DNA of 64,000 nucleotides from positions 1 through 64,000 of the forward strand of contig NZ_FORP01000020.1 in the NCBI RefSeq assembly GCF_900114035.1. Reading direction: 5' to 3'. Positions within the stretch are counted from its first letter, which is position 1, and the number at the start of each line of letters is the position of its first letter. The notes beneath the pieces are model-generated. The model was not told where the DNA came from and made no database searches. It worked only from the letters and a program-made list of their open reading frames with translations. Made by a program: the position numbers and the translations under genes. Of the stretch, positions 45,886 to 55,161 are shown one piece after another. The DNA is from Amycolatopsis sacchari. Lineage in GTDB: Bacteria; Actinomycetota; Actinomycetes; Mycobacteriales; Pseudonocardiaceae.

Positions 45886-46983
45886 CTATCGGGTCAGCGT
45901 CGTCGCCGCGGGCAGCGGGATCGACGCGGGCATCGGCACGAGGTCGGTCTTCGGGCCGCCCTCGAACTTGCTGTTCGCCGACAGGTAGGGGCCGACGTTC
46001 TCCTTGGTCACGAACGTCAGGCCGGTGTCGGTGACCGGCGGCGCCACGAGCGTGCCGGACAGCCGGAACAGGTACATGTACAGCACCGGCAGGAAGCCCT
46101 GCAGGTAGGCGGACTGGTCGATGGTGAAGTCCAGCGCGCCCGAGTCGACGCCCTTGAGCGTGTCGGCGAGCGTGTCGTACCCGCCGGCGTGGATCTTGCC
46201 CTGCAGGCCCCGGTTCGCGATCAGCTGCGCGATGGAGGCGGTGCTGCCGGCGTCCACGGCGTAGATGCCCTTGGCGTCGGTGTGCCCGTCGTAGGCGGCG
46301 GTGATCGCGTTCAGCTCGTTGGCCTGCTCGGCGCCGGTGTTGATCGACAGCACCTGCACGCCCGGCGCGGCCTGCTTGAGCGCGTCGGTGATGCCGTCGA
46401 GGCGGGGCTGCACGTTGTTGCCGCCGGGCTGGGAGATGCCGACGAGGATCGTGCCCGACGTGACGTCCTTGGCGATCCGCTGTCCCATCTGGAACCCGGA
46501 CAGGTAGAGGTCCTGGCCCACGTACGTGAGCGGGTAGTTACCGGGTGCTGTCGCGTTGTAGGCGATCACCGGGATGCCCTTCGCGAGCGCCCGTTTGGTC
46601 GGCTCGACGAACGCGTTGTTGTCCGTCAGCGCGATCGCGATGCCGTCGACGTTGCCGTTGACGGCGGTCGAGAACGCGTTGGCCATCTCGGACACGTTGC
46701 CCTCGGCGGAGCCGGTCCACTGCGGTTCGGGCAGGCCCAGCAGCTTCGCCGCGTCGGCCATGCCGTTCTTGGTCGGGACGAAGAAGGAGTTGGTCGTGAC
46801 GTGGTTGATGAAGGTGAACCGCCACGCCGGGGTGCTGGGGAACGCGCCGGCCCCGCCGGAGCCGGAGTTGCCCTGCACCCCGTTGCACGCCGTCAGCAGT
46901 GCGCTCGCGGCGACCGCGCCACCACCTGCCCCCAGGAATTTCAGTGCGGCCCTCCGAGAGGTCGCGGCCTGCGCATCGCTCAT
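45886..46983 (-). CDS. Sugar ABC importer substrate-binding lipoprotein
   Basis: 365 aa periplasmic-binding-protein fold of the ribose (Peripla_BP_4) class. The N-terminus combines a twin-arginine motif (TSRRAALKFLG) with a lipobox LLTAC, so it is probably a Tat-exported lipoprotein. Ligand-domain strands are recognised in GIAIALTDNN, KGIPVIAYNATAPG and KGIYAVDAGSTAS. I start at ATG 46983, after the palindromic operator. The lactonase and mutarotase next door suggest an aldose or aldonate ligand. Confidence 0.88.
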   Translation of the reverse strand: MSDAQAATSRRAALKFLGAGGGAVAASALLTACNGVQGNSGSGGAGAFPSTPAWRFTFINHVTTNSFFVPTKNGMADAAKLLGLPEPQWTGSAEGNVSEMANAFSTAVNGNVDGIAIALTDNNAFVEPTKRALAKGIPVIAYNATAPGNYPLTYVGQDLYLSGFQMGQRIAKDVTSGTILVGISQPGGNNVQPRLDGITDALKQAAPGVQVLSINTGAEQANELNAITAAYDGHTDAKGIYAVDAGSTASIAQLIANRGLQGKIHAGGYDTLADTLKGVDSGALDFTIDQSAYLQGFLPVLYMYLFRLSGTLVAPPVTDTGLTFVTKENVGPYLSANSKFEGGPKTDLVPMPASIPLPAATTLTR

Positions 46984-47031
46984 GTCAACCACCCATCCAC
47001 TTCGGCGGGGAACCCGGGTTCTGCAGCGTGC

Positions 47032-47052
47032 CTGAATCATTCGATGATTCAG
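47032..47052. promoter_or_regulatory. Perfect palindromic operator, likely for the FCD/GntR regulator
   Basis: CTGAATCAT (47032-47040) and ATGATTCAG (47044-47052) are perfect 9-bp inverted arms around TCG. It lies 49 bp upstream of the binding-protein gene and 91 bp upstream of the divergent regulator gene, the place expected for a repressor of both. Confidence 0.75.
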
Positions 47053-47142
47053 CCAATCAGTCAAGGCTCGATCGGGGAGGGGGAGTCACCCGGGCAAGAC
47101 CGGCCGTTTGACTTTGTGGATATATGATTTGAGGATTACTCC

Positions 47143-47877
47143 GTGCGCATGACCAAGGAGGGGCCACTCGGCAGGCACCGGACCATCCACGGCAGGGTCG
47201 TCGAGTGGCTCGGTCACCGGATCGTCTCCGGTGAGCTGCCCGCGGGCAGCAGGCTGCCCAACGAGGCCGAGCTCGCCGCGCAGCTCAACGTCAGCCGCGG
47301 TGGCGTCCGCGAAGCGGTGAAAGCGTTGGCGGCCAAGGGATTGGTCGAGGCGCGGCCGCGGCTGGGCACCCGCGTCCTGCCCCGCGAGCAGTGGAACCTG
47401 ATGGACCGCGAGGTGATCAACTGGCATGGTGAACTGGCCAAGTCGGACTTTCTCACCGACCTGCTCGAACTGCGGCTGATGGTCGAGCCCGGCGCCGCGC
47501 AGCTGGCCGCCGAGCGCGCGACGGCCGAGCAGGTGGCGGTGCTGACCGACGCGTACGAGCGGATGGCGGCGCACGCCCCTCGGCTGCCCGAGCGGGACGA
47601 CGCGTTCGTCGAGGCGGACCTCGTGTTCCACCTGACGCTGCTGCGGGCGAGCGGCAACCAGCTCATCGAGCAGCTGGGCAGGCTGCTGGAGACCGGGCTC
47701 TACCACGGGCTGGAGGCCAGCTCGCACGCACCGGGCGGGGTCGCCGCGACCCTGCCGCTGCACCAGGCGGTGCTCACGGCGGTGCGCGGGCGGCGGCCCG
47801 TCGCCGCCGCGCGCGCGATGCGCAAACTGATCGAGACGACGACCGACGCCGTCCGGCGGATGGGGGAGGAGCAGTAG
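47143..47877 (+). CDS. FCD-domain GntR-family regulator
   Basis: 244 aa. The GntR winged helix (about 10-75) has GSRLPNEAELAAQLNVSRGG and VREAVKALAAKGLVEARPRL. The FCD helical ligand domain (about 95-235) has LLELRLMVEPGAAQLAAERA, with the metal/ligand residues D, H and H further on (ADLVFHLTLL, HQAVLTAV). FCD regulators usually sense sugar acids or other carboxylates. GTG 47143 follows GAGG by 8 bp. The stop overlaps the lactonase start by 1 bp. Confidence 0.9.
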   Translation: MRMTKEGPLGRHRTIHGRVVEWLGHRIVSGELPAGSRLPNEAELAAQLNVSRGGVREAVKALAAKGLVEARPRLGTRVLPREQWNLMDREVINWHGELAKSDFLTDLLELRLMVEPGAAQLAAERATAEQVAVLTDAYERMAAHAPRLPERDDAFVEADLVFHLTLLRASGNQLIEQLGRLLETGLYHGLEASSHAPGGVAATLPLHQAVLTAVRGRRPVAAARAMRKLIETTTDAVRRMGEEQ

Positions 47878-48719
47878 TGTCCACTGTGGAGCAGGTGACC
47901 GATCCCGTTGCGGCGCACGGGGAAGGGCCGGTGTGGCACGCGTCGTGGCCCGGGCTGCGCTGGGTGGACATGCTGGCGGGGGACGTGCTGGAGCTCGACG
48001 CGGGCCAGGTGCGGCGACACCACGTCGGCACCGTCGCCGCGGCGCTGCGGCCCCGTGCGGACGGCGGCGTCGTGCTGGCGGTCGAGCGGGGTTTCGCCCT
48101 CGCCGACGCGTCGCTCACGGAGGTCCAACCACTGCCGGAACTGTGGCAGGACAACGACATCCGGATGAACGAGGGCGGCTGCGACCCCGACGGCCGGTTC
48201 TACTGTGGATCGATGTCCTACCGCGAGGAGGCCGGGCGCGGCAGCCTGTACCGGCTGAACCGGGACGGTTCCACGGAAACCGTGCTCACGGGCGTCACGA
48301 TCTCCAACGGTCTCGCCTGGAGCCCCGACGGTGGCACGGCGTACTACATCGACACGCCCACGCACCGGGTCGGCGCCTTCGACTACGACGGCGAGCTGAC
48401 CGGACGGCGGACGCTGCTGGAGATCCCGGCCGAAGCGGGTGCGCCGGACGGGATGACCGTCGACGCCGATGGCCGCCTGTGGATCGCGCTGTGGGGCGGC
48501 AGCGCCGTGCGGTGCTACCGGCCCGACGGGACGCTGGAGGACCACGTCGAGCTGCCGGCCAGCCAGGTCACCGCCTGCACGTTCGGCGGCGCGGACCTCG
48601 ACGAGCTCTACATCACGACCTCGCAGCAGGGCGTCGACGGGCAGCCCGAGGCCGGTGCGCTGTTCCGGTACCGGCCCGGCGTGCGCGGGCTGCCGGTGCT
48701 GCCGTACCGGCGCGACTGA
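47877..48719 (+). CDS. SMP-30/gluconolaconase-family lactonase
   Basis: 280 aa six-bladed propeller. Metal-ligand positions are visible in GEGPVWHASW (Glu), SNGLAWSPDG (Asn) and GAPDGMTVDADGRLWIALWG (Asp). It hydrolyses sugar lactones such as gluconolactone or arabinonolactone. Translationally coupled to the GntR-type regulator (TAGTG), it supplies the catabolic step for the imported sugar after oxidation, although no dehydrogenase is in the window. Confidence 0.88.
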   Translation: MSTVEQVTDPVAAHGEGPVWHASWPGLRWVDMLAGDVLELDAGQVRRHHVGTVAAALRPRADGGVVLAVERGFALADASLTEVQPLPELWQDNDIRMNEGGCDPDGRFYCGSMSYREEAGRGSLYRLNRDGSTETVLTGVTISNGLAWSPDGGTAYYIDTPTHRVGAFDYDGELTGRRTLLEIPAEAGAPDGMTVDADGRLWIALWGGSAVRCYRPDGTLEDHVELPASQVTACTFGGADLDELYITTSQQGVDGQPEAGALFRYRPGVRGLPVLPYRRD

Positions 48720-48783
48720 TTTTCCTTGTACCACAACACTTCGTGAGCATCGTCCGGATCGGAACCGGCCTACACTCGCGGAT

Positions 48784-50878
48784 GTGGCCGAGGCGCCGAG
48801 AACCCGGGGCAACCTGCCGGCGGAGCTGACCAGTTTCGTCGGCAGGCGGGAGGAGCTGGCCGCGACCAGGAGGCTGCTCAGCGCCGCCCGGCTGGTCACG
48901 CTCACCGGGGCGGGCGGCGTCGGCAAGACGAGGCTGGCGCTGCGCGCGGCCACCGTGCTGCGGCGTGCATTTCCCGACGGCGTCTGGTTCGTGCGGCTCG
49001 CCGACGTCACCGAGCCGTCGCTGCTGCCGGTGGCGATCACGGCGGAGCTCGGGCCGGCCGCGCGGGAGGCCGGCCTGTCCGAGCACCTGCGGGACAAGCG
49101 GCTGCTGCTCGTGCTCGACAACTGCGAGCAGGTCGTGCACGCCTGCGCGGTGCTCGCCGCGAAACTGCTGTCCGCCGCCCCGGAACTGCGGATCCTGGTC
49201 ACCAGCAGGCAGATCCTGCGGGCGGACGGGGAACAGGTGCTCGTGGTGCCGCCGCTGCCGCCCGACGGCGACGCCGTCGCGTTGTTCACCGAGCGCGCCG
49301 CCGCGGTGCCCGGCTGCCGCCTCGGCGACGGCGACCGCGAGGCGGTGCGCCGGATCTGCCGCCGCCACGGGAAAGCGCACCGATCCGCCCCGCACGCAGA
49401 CGCTCGAAGCCGCCGTCGCGTGGAGCTTCGAGCTGTGCACGCCGCGGGAACAGGAGGTGTGGGCGGCGACGTCGGTGTTGCCCGGCGGGTTCGACCTGGA
49501 GGCGGCCGAGGCGGTGTGCGCGTTCGACGCGGGGGAGGTGCTCGACCTCGTCGCGGCGCTGGTGGACAAGTCGGTCCTGAGCCGCCGCACGGGCACGTAC
49601 GGCCGCAGCGCGTGGTACGAGATGCTCGGTACCTTCCGCGAGTACGGGCGCATCCGGCTCGCCGGGTCCGGGCAGGAGGACGCCGTCCTCGACCGCCGCC
49701 TGGCCCACTACGCCGGACTTGCCCGTGAGTTCGGCCAATCGTTCGGTCCCGCCCAGCGGGATTGGCTGGAGCGGCTGTGCCGTGAGCAGCAGAACCTGAG
49801 CGCCGTGGCAGCCGACGTGCGGGCGCTGCCGATCGTGACCGCGTTGCGGGACTTCTGGGCGGTCGCGGCACCGGGCGAGGGCCGCCGCCTGCTCGCTGCG
49901 TCGCTGGACCACGCGTCTGGACCACTCCGTGCCCGGGCGCTGGAGGCGGCCGCCTTCCTGGCCCTGTGGGAGGGCGCCGCGGAGGCGGCGCGCCCGTTGC
50001 TCGGGGAGCTGCGGGCCCTGCTCGCCGAGCACGGCGACCGGCGGCTGCACGCCGGGTACGCGCAGTGCAGTGGCTTGGCGCGGTTGTGGAGCGGCGACCT
50101 CGCGAGTGCCCGCGCGCGGCTGGGGCGCGCACTCGCGGCGTACCGCGGGCTCGGCGACGAGGCGCAGGTCTGCACGACGCTGGTCCTGCTGGCGGTCGTG
50201 GACCTCCTCGACGGCCGGTCCGGGGCGGCGGCCGACCACGCGCTCGCGCTGTGCGAGGCGCGGCAGGCGGACTGGTCGCGGGGGTACGCGCTGTGGGCGG
50301 TCGCGATCACCGAGTGGCGCCGGGGCGGGGGCCGCAGGGCCGAAACGCTGCTGCGGCAAGCGATCTCGCTGCGGCTGCCCGATCGTGCACTGCTCGCGCT
50401 CGCGGTGAGCGCGCTCGCCTGGTGCGCGGAGGCAGACAACCTGCCCGAGCGGGCCGCCGGTCTGCTCGGCGCCGCGCACGCGCTGCGCCGTGAGTCCGGC
50501 GAACGGTTGCTCGCGGAACTCGACGAGCGGTGCGCCGAGCGGCTCAGGCGCTCGCTCGGGGCCAAGGCCTTCACCTCGGCGTTCGACGCGGCCGCCCGGG
50601 CCGGGACCGGGGAAGCGATCGCGCTGGCGCTGCGGGAACGCAAGGAGCCGGTGCCCGCCGGCCCGCGCCCCGGCGGGCTCACCCGCCGGGAGCGCGAGAT
50701 CGCCGGGCTGGTCGCGGACGGGCTGAGCAACCGGGACATCGCCGCGCGCCTGGTGATCGCCCAGCGCACGGCCGAGACGCACGTGGAGCACATCCTCGCC
50801 AAGCTCGGCTTCTCGTCGCGCGCGCAGATCGCCGCCTGGCTCGCGGCCGGTGACGGAAGTACGTACCCCGCTCCGTAG
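48784..50878 (+). pseudogene. LuxR-family ATPase regulator broken by an internal deletion
   Basis: Starts GTG 48784. The first part reads one frame: AELTSFVGRREELAATRRLL, Walker A LTGAGGVGKTRLALRAA, LVLDNCEQVVHACAVL, to VRRICRRH near 49370. The second part reads another frame from about 49368 (GKRTDPPRTQTLEAAVAWSF) through the helical repeat region to a C-terminal LuxR helix-turn-helix (LTRREREIAGLVADGLSNRD). In intact relatives about 40 residues (the DGLPLAIELAAAR block and what follows) join these parts. Here they are missing and the frame changes, so no full protein can be made. A sequence or assembly error is the alternative. Confidence 0.75.
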
Positions 50879-51140
50879 AACTCCCGGTTCGCCTGGCGGA
50901 CCGGCGGCGCATCCTGGAGCGGCCACCTCGAGAAACAGCCGGCGCCGACCGTCCTCCCCCTCGGTCCGCCGGCGGGCGCGGCGGCGTGCCCAGCCTGCCC
51001 GTGACAGCACGTCGCCGCGCTCCCACTCCATTCGGTGACAGGATGTTCACGCGAGTGGACCGTCGAATTCACAGGAAACTGTCAGAAACAACCTGGAGAA
51101 TGGAACTCACCGGATCAGGTGAGCAGGGGGAGGGGTCGGC

Positions 51141-52328
51141 GTGCGCTGGAAGCCCGTCGCGTACACAGCCGTCGGGCTCGTGTCGGTCCTCGTCCTCGGC
51201 ACCACCGGTTACGCCTGGACGCAGCTGGGCAGGCTCGCGAGCGGGCTGGCCACCGCGGACGTCATCGAACCCGCCGCCCAGCTGCCCAGCAGCAGCCCCA
51301 ACGTCCCGGTGCCGGAGCAGAACATCCTGCTCGTCGGCATCGACTCGCGCACCGACGCCCAGGGCAACCCGCTGCCGCAGGACGTGCTCGACCAGCTGCA
51401 CGCCGGTGACGGCAGCGACGGCGGCGACACCACGGACACGATGATCGTCGTGCACATCCCGGAGGGCGGCGGCGAGGCCACCGCGATCTCCATCCCGCGC
51501 GACTCCTACGTCCAGCTCGCGGGCGGCTACGGCAAGCACAAGATCAACGCCGCGTACAGCTACGGCAAGCACGCGAGGTACGAGGAGCTGACCCGGCAGG
51601 GCGTGACCGGCGCGGCGCGCGAGCGGCTGGCCGACCAGGCCGGTGCCCGCACCGCGATCCAGACCGTCGAGAACTTCACCGGCCTGACCATCAACCACTA
51701 CGCCGCGGTGAACCTCGTCGGCTTCTACACGCTCAGCCTGGCCGTGGGCGGGGTGCCGGTGTGCCTGAAGGAACCGGTGCACGACAGCTACTCCGGCGCG
51801 GACTTCCCCGCGGGGCGGCAGACGCTGTCCGGCGCGCAGGCGCTGGCCTTCGTCCGGCAGCGGCACGGGCTCGTCAACGGCGACCTCGACCGCATCGCCC
51901 GGCAGCAGGCGTTCCTCGCGAGCGCGGCGAAGGTCGTGCTGGCCGCGGGCACGCTCGCCAACCCGGTCAAGCTGGAGAGCCTCATCGAGGCGGTGCAGCA
52001 GGCCGTGCTCATCGACCAGGGCTGGGACATCCTCACGTTCGCGCAGCAGATGCGCTCGCTCAGCTCGGACGGGCTGACCTTCGCCACCATCCCCGTGCAG
52101 TCGCTGAGCATGCGGACGTCGGACGGCGACGCGGTGAAGGTCGACCCGGGGCAGGTGCGCTCGTTCATCGCCACGCTGCTCGGCGACAGCGGCGGGACCT
52201 CGGCGTCCACGTCGTCGGAGCCGTCGAGCGTGGCCGCACAGGCGGCGGACAGCAGCACGCCGCCGACCACCGAGACGTCCCTTGTGCCCAGCGCGAACAG
52301 CACCGATCTCACGGGCTGCGTCAATTGA
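51141..52328 (+). CDS. LytR-CpsA-Psr (LCP) family cell-wall ligase
   Basis: 395 aa. One N-terminal membrane anchor (VAYTAVGLVSVLVLGTTGY) and an extracellular LCP domain with ILLVGIDSRTDA, DTTDTMIVVHIP, AISIPRDSYV, the Asn-rich KINAAYSYG and the arginine-bearing FVRQRHGLVNGDLDRIARQQ. LCP enzymes move polymers from undecaprenyl-phosphate to peptidoglycan. The C-terminal 60 residues are a Ser/Thr-rich tail ending in GCVN, so no LytR_C domain is obvious. GTG start with GGGGGAGGGG upstream; the 262 bp before it hold no other gene. Confidence 0.88.
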   Translation: MRWKPVAYTAVGLVSVLVLGTTGYAWTQLGRLASGLATADVIEPAAQLPSSSPNVPVPEQNILLVGIDSRTDAQGNPLPQDVLDQLHAGDGSDGGDTTDTMIVVHIPEGGGEATAISIPRDSYVQLAGGYGKHKINAAYSYGKHARYEELTRQGVTGAARERLADQAGARTAIQTVENFTGLTINHYAAVNLVGFYTLSLAVGGVPVCLKEPVHDSYSGADFPAGRQTLSGAQALAFVRQRHGLVNGDLDRIARQQAFLASAAKVVLAAGTLANPVKLESLIEAVQQAVLIDQGWDILTFAQQMRSLSSDGLTFATIPVQSLSMRTSDGDAVKVDPGQVRSFIATLLGDSGGTSASTSSEPSSVAAQAADSSTPPTTETSLVPSANSTDLTGCVN

Positions 52329-52451
52329 TCGTTCCGGGAAGAAAATTCCCAACCTACTTTCGCCGGGTTTCGTCGGACCACACGATCGGGTGAGACTGCG
52401 GGGGCGGAGTCGCGACCCGGTCCCTGTAGCCGAACGAAGAGGGCGAAGTTG

Positions 52452-53567
52452 ATGAAGCGAACGAGCCTGGTGAAATCCGCGGGCGCGGCGGCGCTGGCCG
52501 CCGGGGCCGCGCTGGCCGTGTGCCTCGCACCGTCGGCGAGCGCCGTCCAGCCCGTGTCCGACGCGATGCAGCGGGACCTCGGGCTGACCACGGAGCAGGT
52601 GCGGGCCCGGCTGGCGCAGGAGGCGCCGGCGATGGACGTCGCACCGGCCGCGCGGGCCGCGGCGGGTGAGGCGTTCGGCGGGTCCTGGTACGACGCGGCG
52701 GCGGGCAAGCTCGTGGTCGGCGTGACCGACGCGGCCAAGACCGCCGCGGTGCGCGCCACCGGCGCCGAGGCGGTCCCGGTCGCGCACACGCAGGCCGCGC
52801 TGGACGCGGCGAAGTCCGCGCTCGACGGTCTCGCCGCGCCGAAGGACGTCACCGGCTGGTACGTCGACGAGCAGGCGAACTCGCTGGTCGTGACGGTGAA
52901 GTTGGGCACGGCCGACCCGGCGGTGCAGCGGTTCCTCGACCAGGCGAAGGCGACCGGCCCCGTGCGCGTCGACTCCGTGACCGAGACCCCGCGGCTGTAC
53001 GCGGGCAGCGTCGTCGGCGGCAACGCCTACTACATCAACAACGCGGCCCGCTGCTCCGTCGGCTTCTCCGTCCGCGGCGGGTTCGTCTCGGCGGGCCACT
53101 GCGGCAGCGCGGGCGACTCGGTGACCGGCCCCGACGGCTCCGCGATGGGCACGTTCCAGGGCTCGTCCTTCCCCGGCAACGACTACTCCTACGTGCGCAC
53201 CAACTCCAGCTGGACCCCCACCGCGCGGGTGAACGGCTACGGGCACGGCGACGTCACGGTCACCGGCCACACCGCGGCCGCGGTCGGCGCCTCGGTGTGC
53301 CGCTCCGGCTCCACCTCCGGCTGGCACTGCGGCACGATCCAGGCGACCAACCAGACCGTGAACTACGCCGAGGGCACGGTGTCCGGGCTGACGAAGACCA
53401 ACGCGTGCGCCGAGCCCGGTGACTCGGGTGGCTCGTGGGTCAGCGGCAGCCAGGCGCAGGGCGTCACGTCGGGCGGCTCGGGTGACTGCACCCGCGGTGG
53501 CACGACGTACTTCCAGCCCGTGAACGAGATCCTGTCGGCCTACGGCCTGACCCTCGTCACCGGCTGA
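52452..53567 (+). CDS. Secreted S1 serine protease (alpha-lytic/streptogrisin type)
   Basis: 371 aa preproenzyme. Signal peptide to about 33 (AALAAGAALAVCLAPSASA), then a propeptide of about 150 aa with an alpha-lytic-type pro-domain (VTGWYVDEQANSLVVTVKLG). The mature chymotrypsin-fold protease starts near YAGSVVGGNAYYIN. The catalytic triad is His in VSAGHCGSAG, Asp in GNDYSYVRT and Ser in EPGDSGGSWV. Paired cysteines (CSVGF/GHCGS, CRSG/WHCG, ACAEPG/DCTRG) fit three disulfides. It is a nutritional protease as in other filamentous actinomycetes. The ATG is preceded by AAGAGGGCGAAG. Confidence 0.93.
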   Translation: MKRTSLVKSAGAAALAAGAALAVCLAPSASAVQPVSDAMQRDLGLTTEQVRARLAQEAPAMDVAPAARAAAGEAFGGSWYDAAAGKLVVGVTDAAKTAAVRATGAEAVPVAHTQAALDAAKSALDGLAAPKDVTGWYVDEQANSLVVTVKLGTADPAVQRFLDQAKATGPVRVDSVTETPRLYAGSVVGGNAYYINNAARCSVGFSVRGGFVSAGHCGSAGDSVTGPDGSAMGTFQGSSFPGNDYSYVRTNSSWTPTARVNGYGHGDVTVTGHTAAAVGASVCRSGSTSGWHCGTIQATNQTVNYAEGTVSGLTKTNACAEPGDSGGSWVSGSQAQGVTSGGSGDCTRGGTTYFQPVNEILSAYGLTLVTG

Positions 53568-53579
53568 GCGCGGAACGAA

Positions 53580-53612
53580 AAGAGGCGGGGCACAGCCGGT
53601 GCCCCGCCTCTT
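53580..53612. terminator. Strong hairpin terminator after the S1 protease
   Basis: A 13-bp perfect stem (AAGAGGCGGGGCA and complement) with a 7-nt loop lies between the convergent protease gene and the small gene at 53628. It can serve both. Confidence 0.9.
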
Positions 53613-53627
53613 CCCGTGTGTGACGGC

Positions 53628-53837
53628 TCAGGTGGTCGCCGGGATCCACGCGCGTTCGCGCGCGGCGAGGCTCGCGCGGCGGCGCAGCCCGGCGAGGCTG
53701 TGCTTCGCGGGGACGAGCAGGGCGGTCAGCCAGGTGCGCCGGTACTCCTCCAGCGCGAGCGCGATCGAACGATGCTCGACGCAGTGCACCAGTCCCGGTG
53801 TACCGAGCCGGTGCCTCCCGACGTGCTTCGCTCGCAT
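53628..53837 (-). CDS. Small basic hypothetical protein
   Basis: 69 aa, not recognised. GGAGG lies 4 bp before the ATG, which is the main support for it as a gene, and a terminator lies beyond its stop. The sequence is basic, with a central hydrophobic stretch (RRTWLTALLVPAKHSLAGLR) and one cysteine (VHCVEHR). No signal or domain is visible. Confidence 0.55.
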   Translation of the reverse strand: MRAKHVGRHRLGTPGLVHCVEHRSIALALEEYRRTWLTALLVPAKHSLAGLRRRASLAARERAWIPATT

Positions 53838-53966
53838 CGTTCCTCCGTGTGGGCGACCTTCCGCCGCGCACCGTACGCAATGGACGCCCGGAAGCGGCTG
53901 AACCCGCTCGGCGTGTCACCCGTATCGGTTCGATCACGTCAAAACCTCACCTGGTTGAATGCCCGC

Positions 53967-55154
53967 ATGCTGCGCGTGGGGCTCACCGGGGGTATCGGAG
54001 CGGGGAAGTCGACGGTGGCCGCCCGGCTCGCCGAGCACGGGGCGGTGCTCATCGACGCCGACCGGCTGGCGAGGGAGGTCGTCGAGCCCGGCACGCCGGG
54101 CCTGGCCGCGCTGACCGAGGCGTTCGGCACGGACATCCTCACCGCCGACGGCGCGCTCGACCGGCCCGCGCTCGCGGCGAAGGCCTTCGCCGACGAGGAC
54201 TCCCGCCTGCGGCTCAACGGGATCATGCACCCGCTCATCGGGGTGAGGACCGCCGAGCTGATGGCGGCCGCGGCGCCGGACGCGGTCGTCGTGCACGACG
54301 TCCCGCTGCTCGTCGAGGGCAACCTCGGCGCCGGCTACCACCTGGTGCTGGTCGTGGACGCGCCGGTGGAGGTCCGCGTGCGGCGGCTGGTGGAGGTGCG
54401 CGGCATGGCGGAGGCCGACGCCCGCGCCCGCATCGCCGCCCAGGCCGACGAGGCCGCCCGCCGGGCCGCGGCCGACGTGTGGCTGGACAACAGCGAGACC
54501 CCCGACGTCGTGCTCGCCGAGGTGGACCGGCTGTGGGCGGACCGGCTGGTGCCGTACGAGGCGAACGTGCGCCTGCGCCGCCCGCGCCCGCCGATGTCGC
54601 CGAAGCTGGCCGACTACGACGAGCGGTGGCCGGCGCAGGCCGCCAGGCTCCTCGCGCGCGTCCGGGCCGCCGCGGGGGAGCGAGCGCTGCGGGCCGACCA
54701 CATCGGCTCGACGTCCGTGCCCGGCCTGCCCGCCAAGGACATCGTCGACCTCCAGCTCACGGTGTCCACTTTGGACGACGCGGACGCGGTCGCGGACGCC
54801 TTGTCGGACGCGGGTTTCCCGCGCGCGGGAGGCGAGTGGTGGGACGACCCGCAGGACGGTTCCGCGCAGCGGTGGCACAAGCGGTTCCACTTCGGCGGCG
54901 ACCCGGGGCGCGCGGTGAACCTGCACGTCCGGTCCCAGGAGACCCCCGCGTGGCGGCTCGCCCTGCTGTTCCCGGAGTGGCTGCGGCAGCACCCGGACGA
55001 GCGGGCCGCCTACGCGGAGGTGAAGCGCCGCCTGGCCGACTCCCACGCGGCGGACGGCACGGTGGAGGGCTACGCCTACGAGAAGCAGGAGTGGGTCAAC
55101 GCGGCCTTCCGCCGGGCGGAGGCGTGGGCGGAACGCACCGGCTGGACCCCCTGA
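53967..55154 (+). CDS. coaE: Dephospho-CoA kinase fused to a GrpB/UPF0157 domain
   Basis: 395 aa. Residues 1 to about 200 are CoaE: P-loop GLTGGIGAGKSTVA, substrate site IDADRLAREVV, DVPLLVEGNL and the lid VRGMAEADARARIAAQ. It makes CoA from dephospho-CoA and ATP. Residues about 210-395 are a GrpB domain (DYDERWPAQAARLLARVRAA, DHIGSTSVPGLPAKDIVDLQ), a nucleotidyltransferase-like fold of unknown role. The fusion is usual in actinomycetes. No ribosome site precedes ATG 53967. Confidence 0.92.
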   Translation: MLRVGLTGGIGAGKSTVAARLAEHGAVLIDADRLAREVVEPGTPGLAALTEAFGTDILTADGALDRPALAAKAFADEDSRLRLNGIMHPLIGVRTAELMAAAAPDAVVVHDVPLLVEGNLGAGYHLVLVVDAPVEVRVRRLVEVRGMAEADARARIAAQADEAARRAAADVWLDNSETPDVVLAEVDRLWADRLVPYEANVRLRRPRPPMSPKLADYDERWPAQAARLLARVRAAAGERALRADHIGSTSVPGLPAKDIVDLQLTVSTLDDADAVADALSDAGFPRAGGEWWDDPQDGSAQRWHKRFHFGGDPGRAVNLHVRSQETPAWRLALLFPEWLRQHPDERAAYAEVKRRLADSHAADGTVEGYAYEKQEWVNAAFRRAEAWAERTGWTP

Positions 55155-55161
55155 ACGCGGG

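Noticed and set aside
52367-52393. GTTT-N17-GGGTGA before the S1 protease, resembling the stress promoters.
   Set aside because: The spacer is 17 bp, outside the 14-16 range, and the -10 is imperfect.
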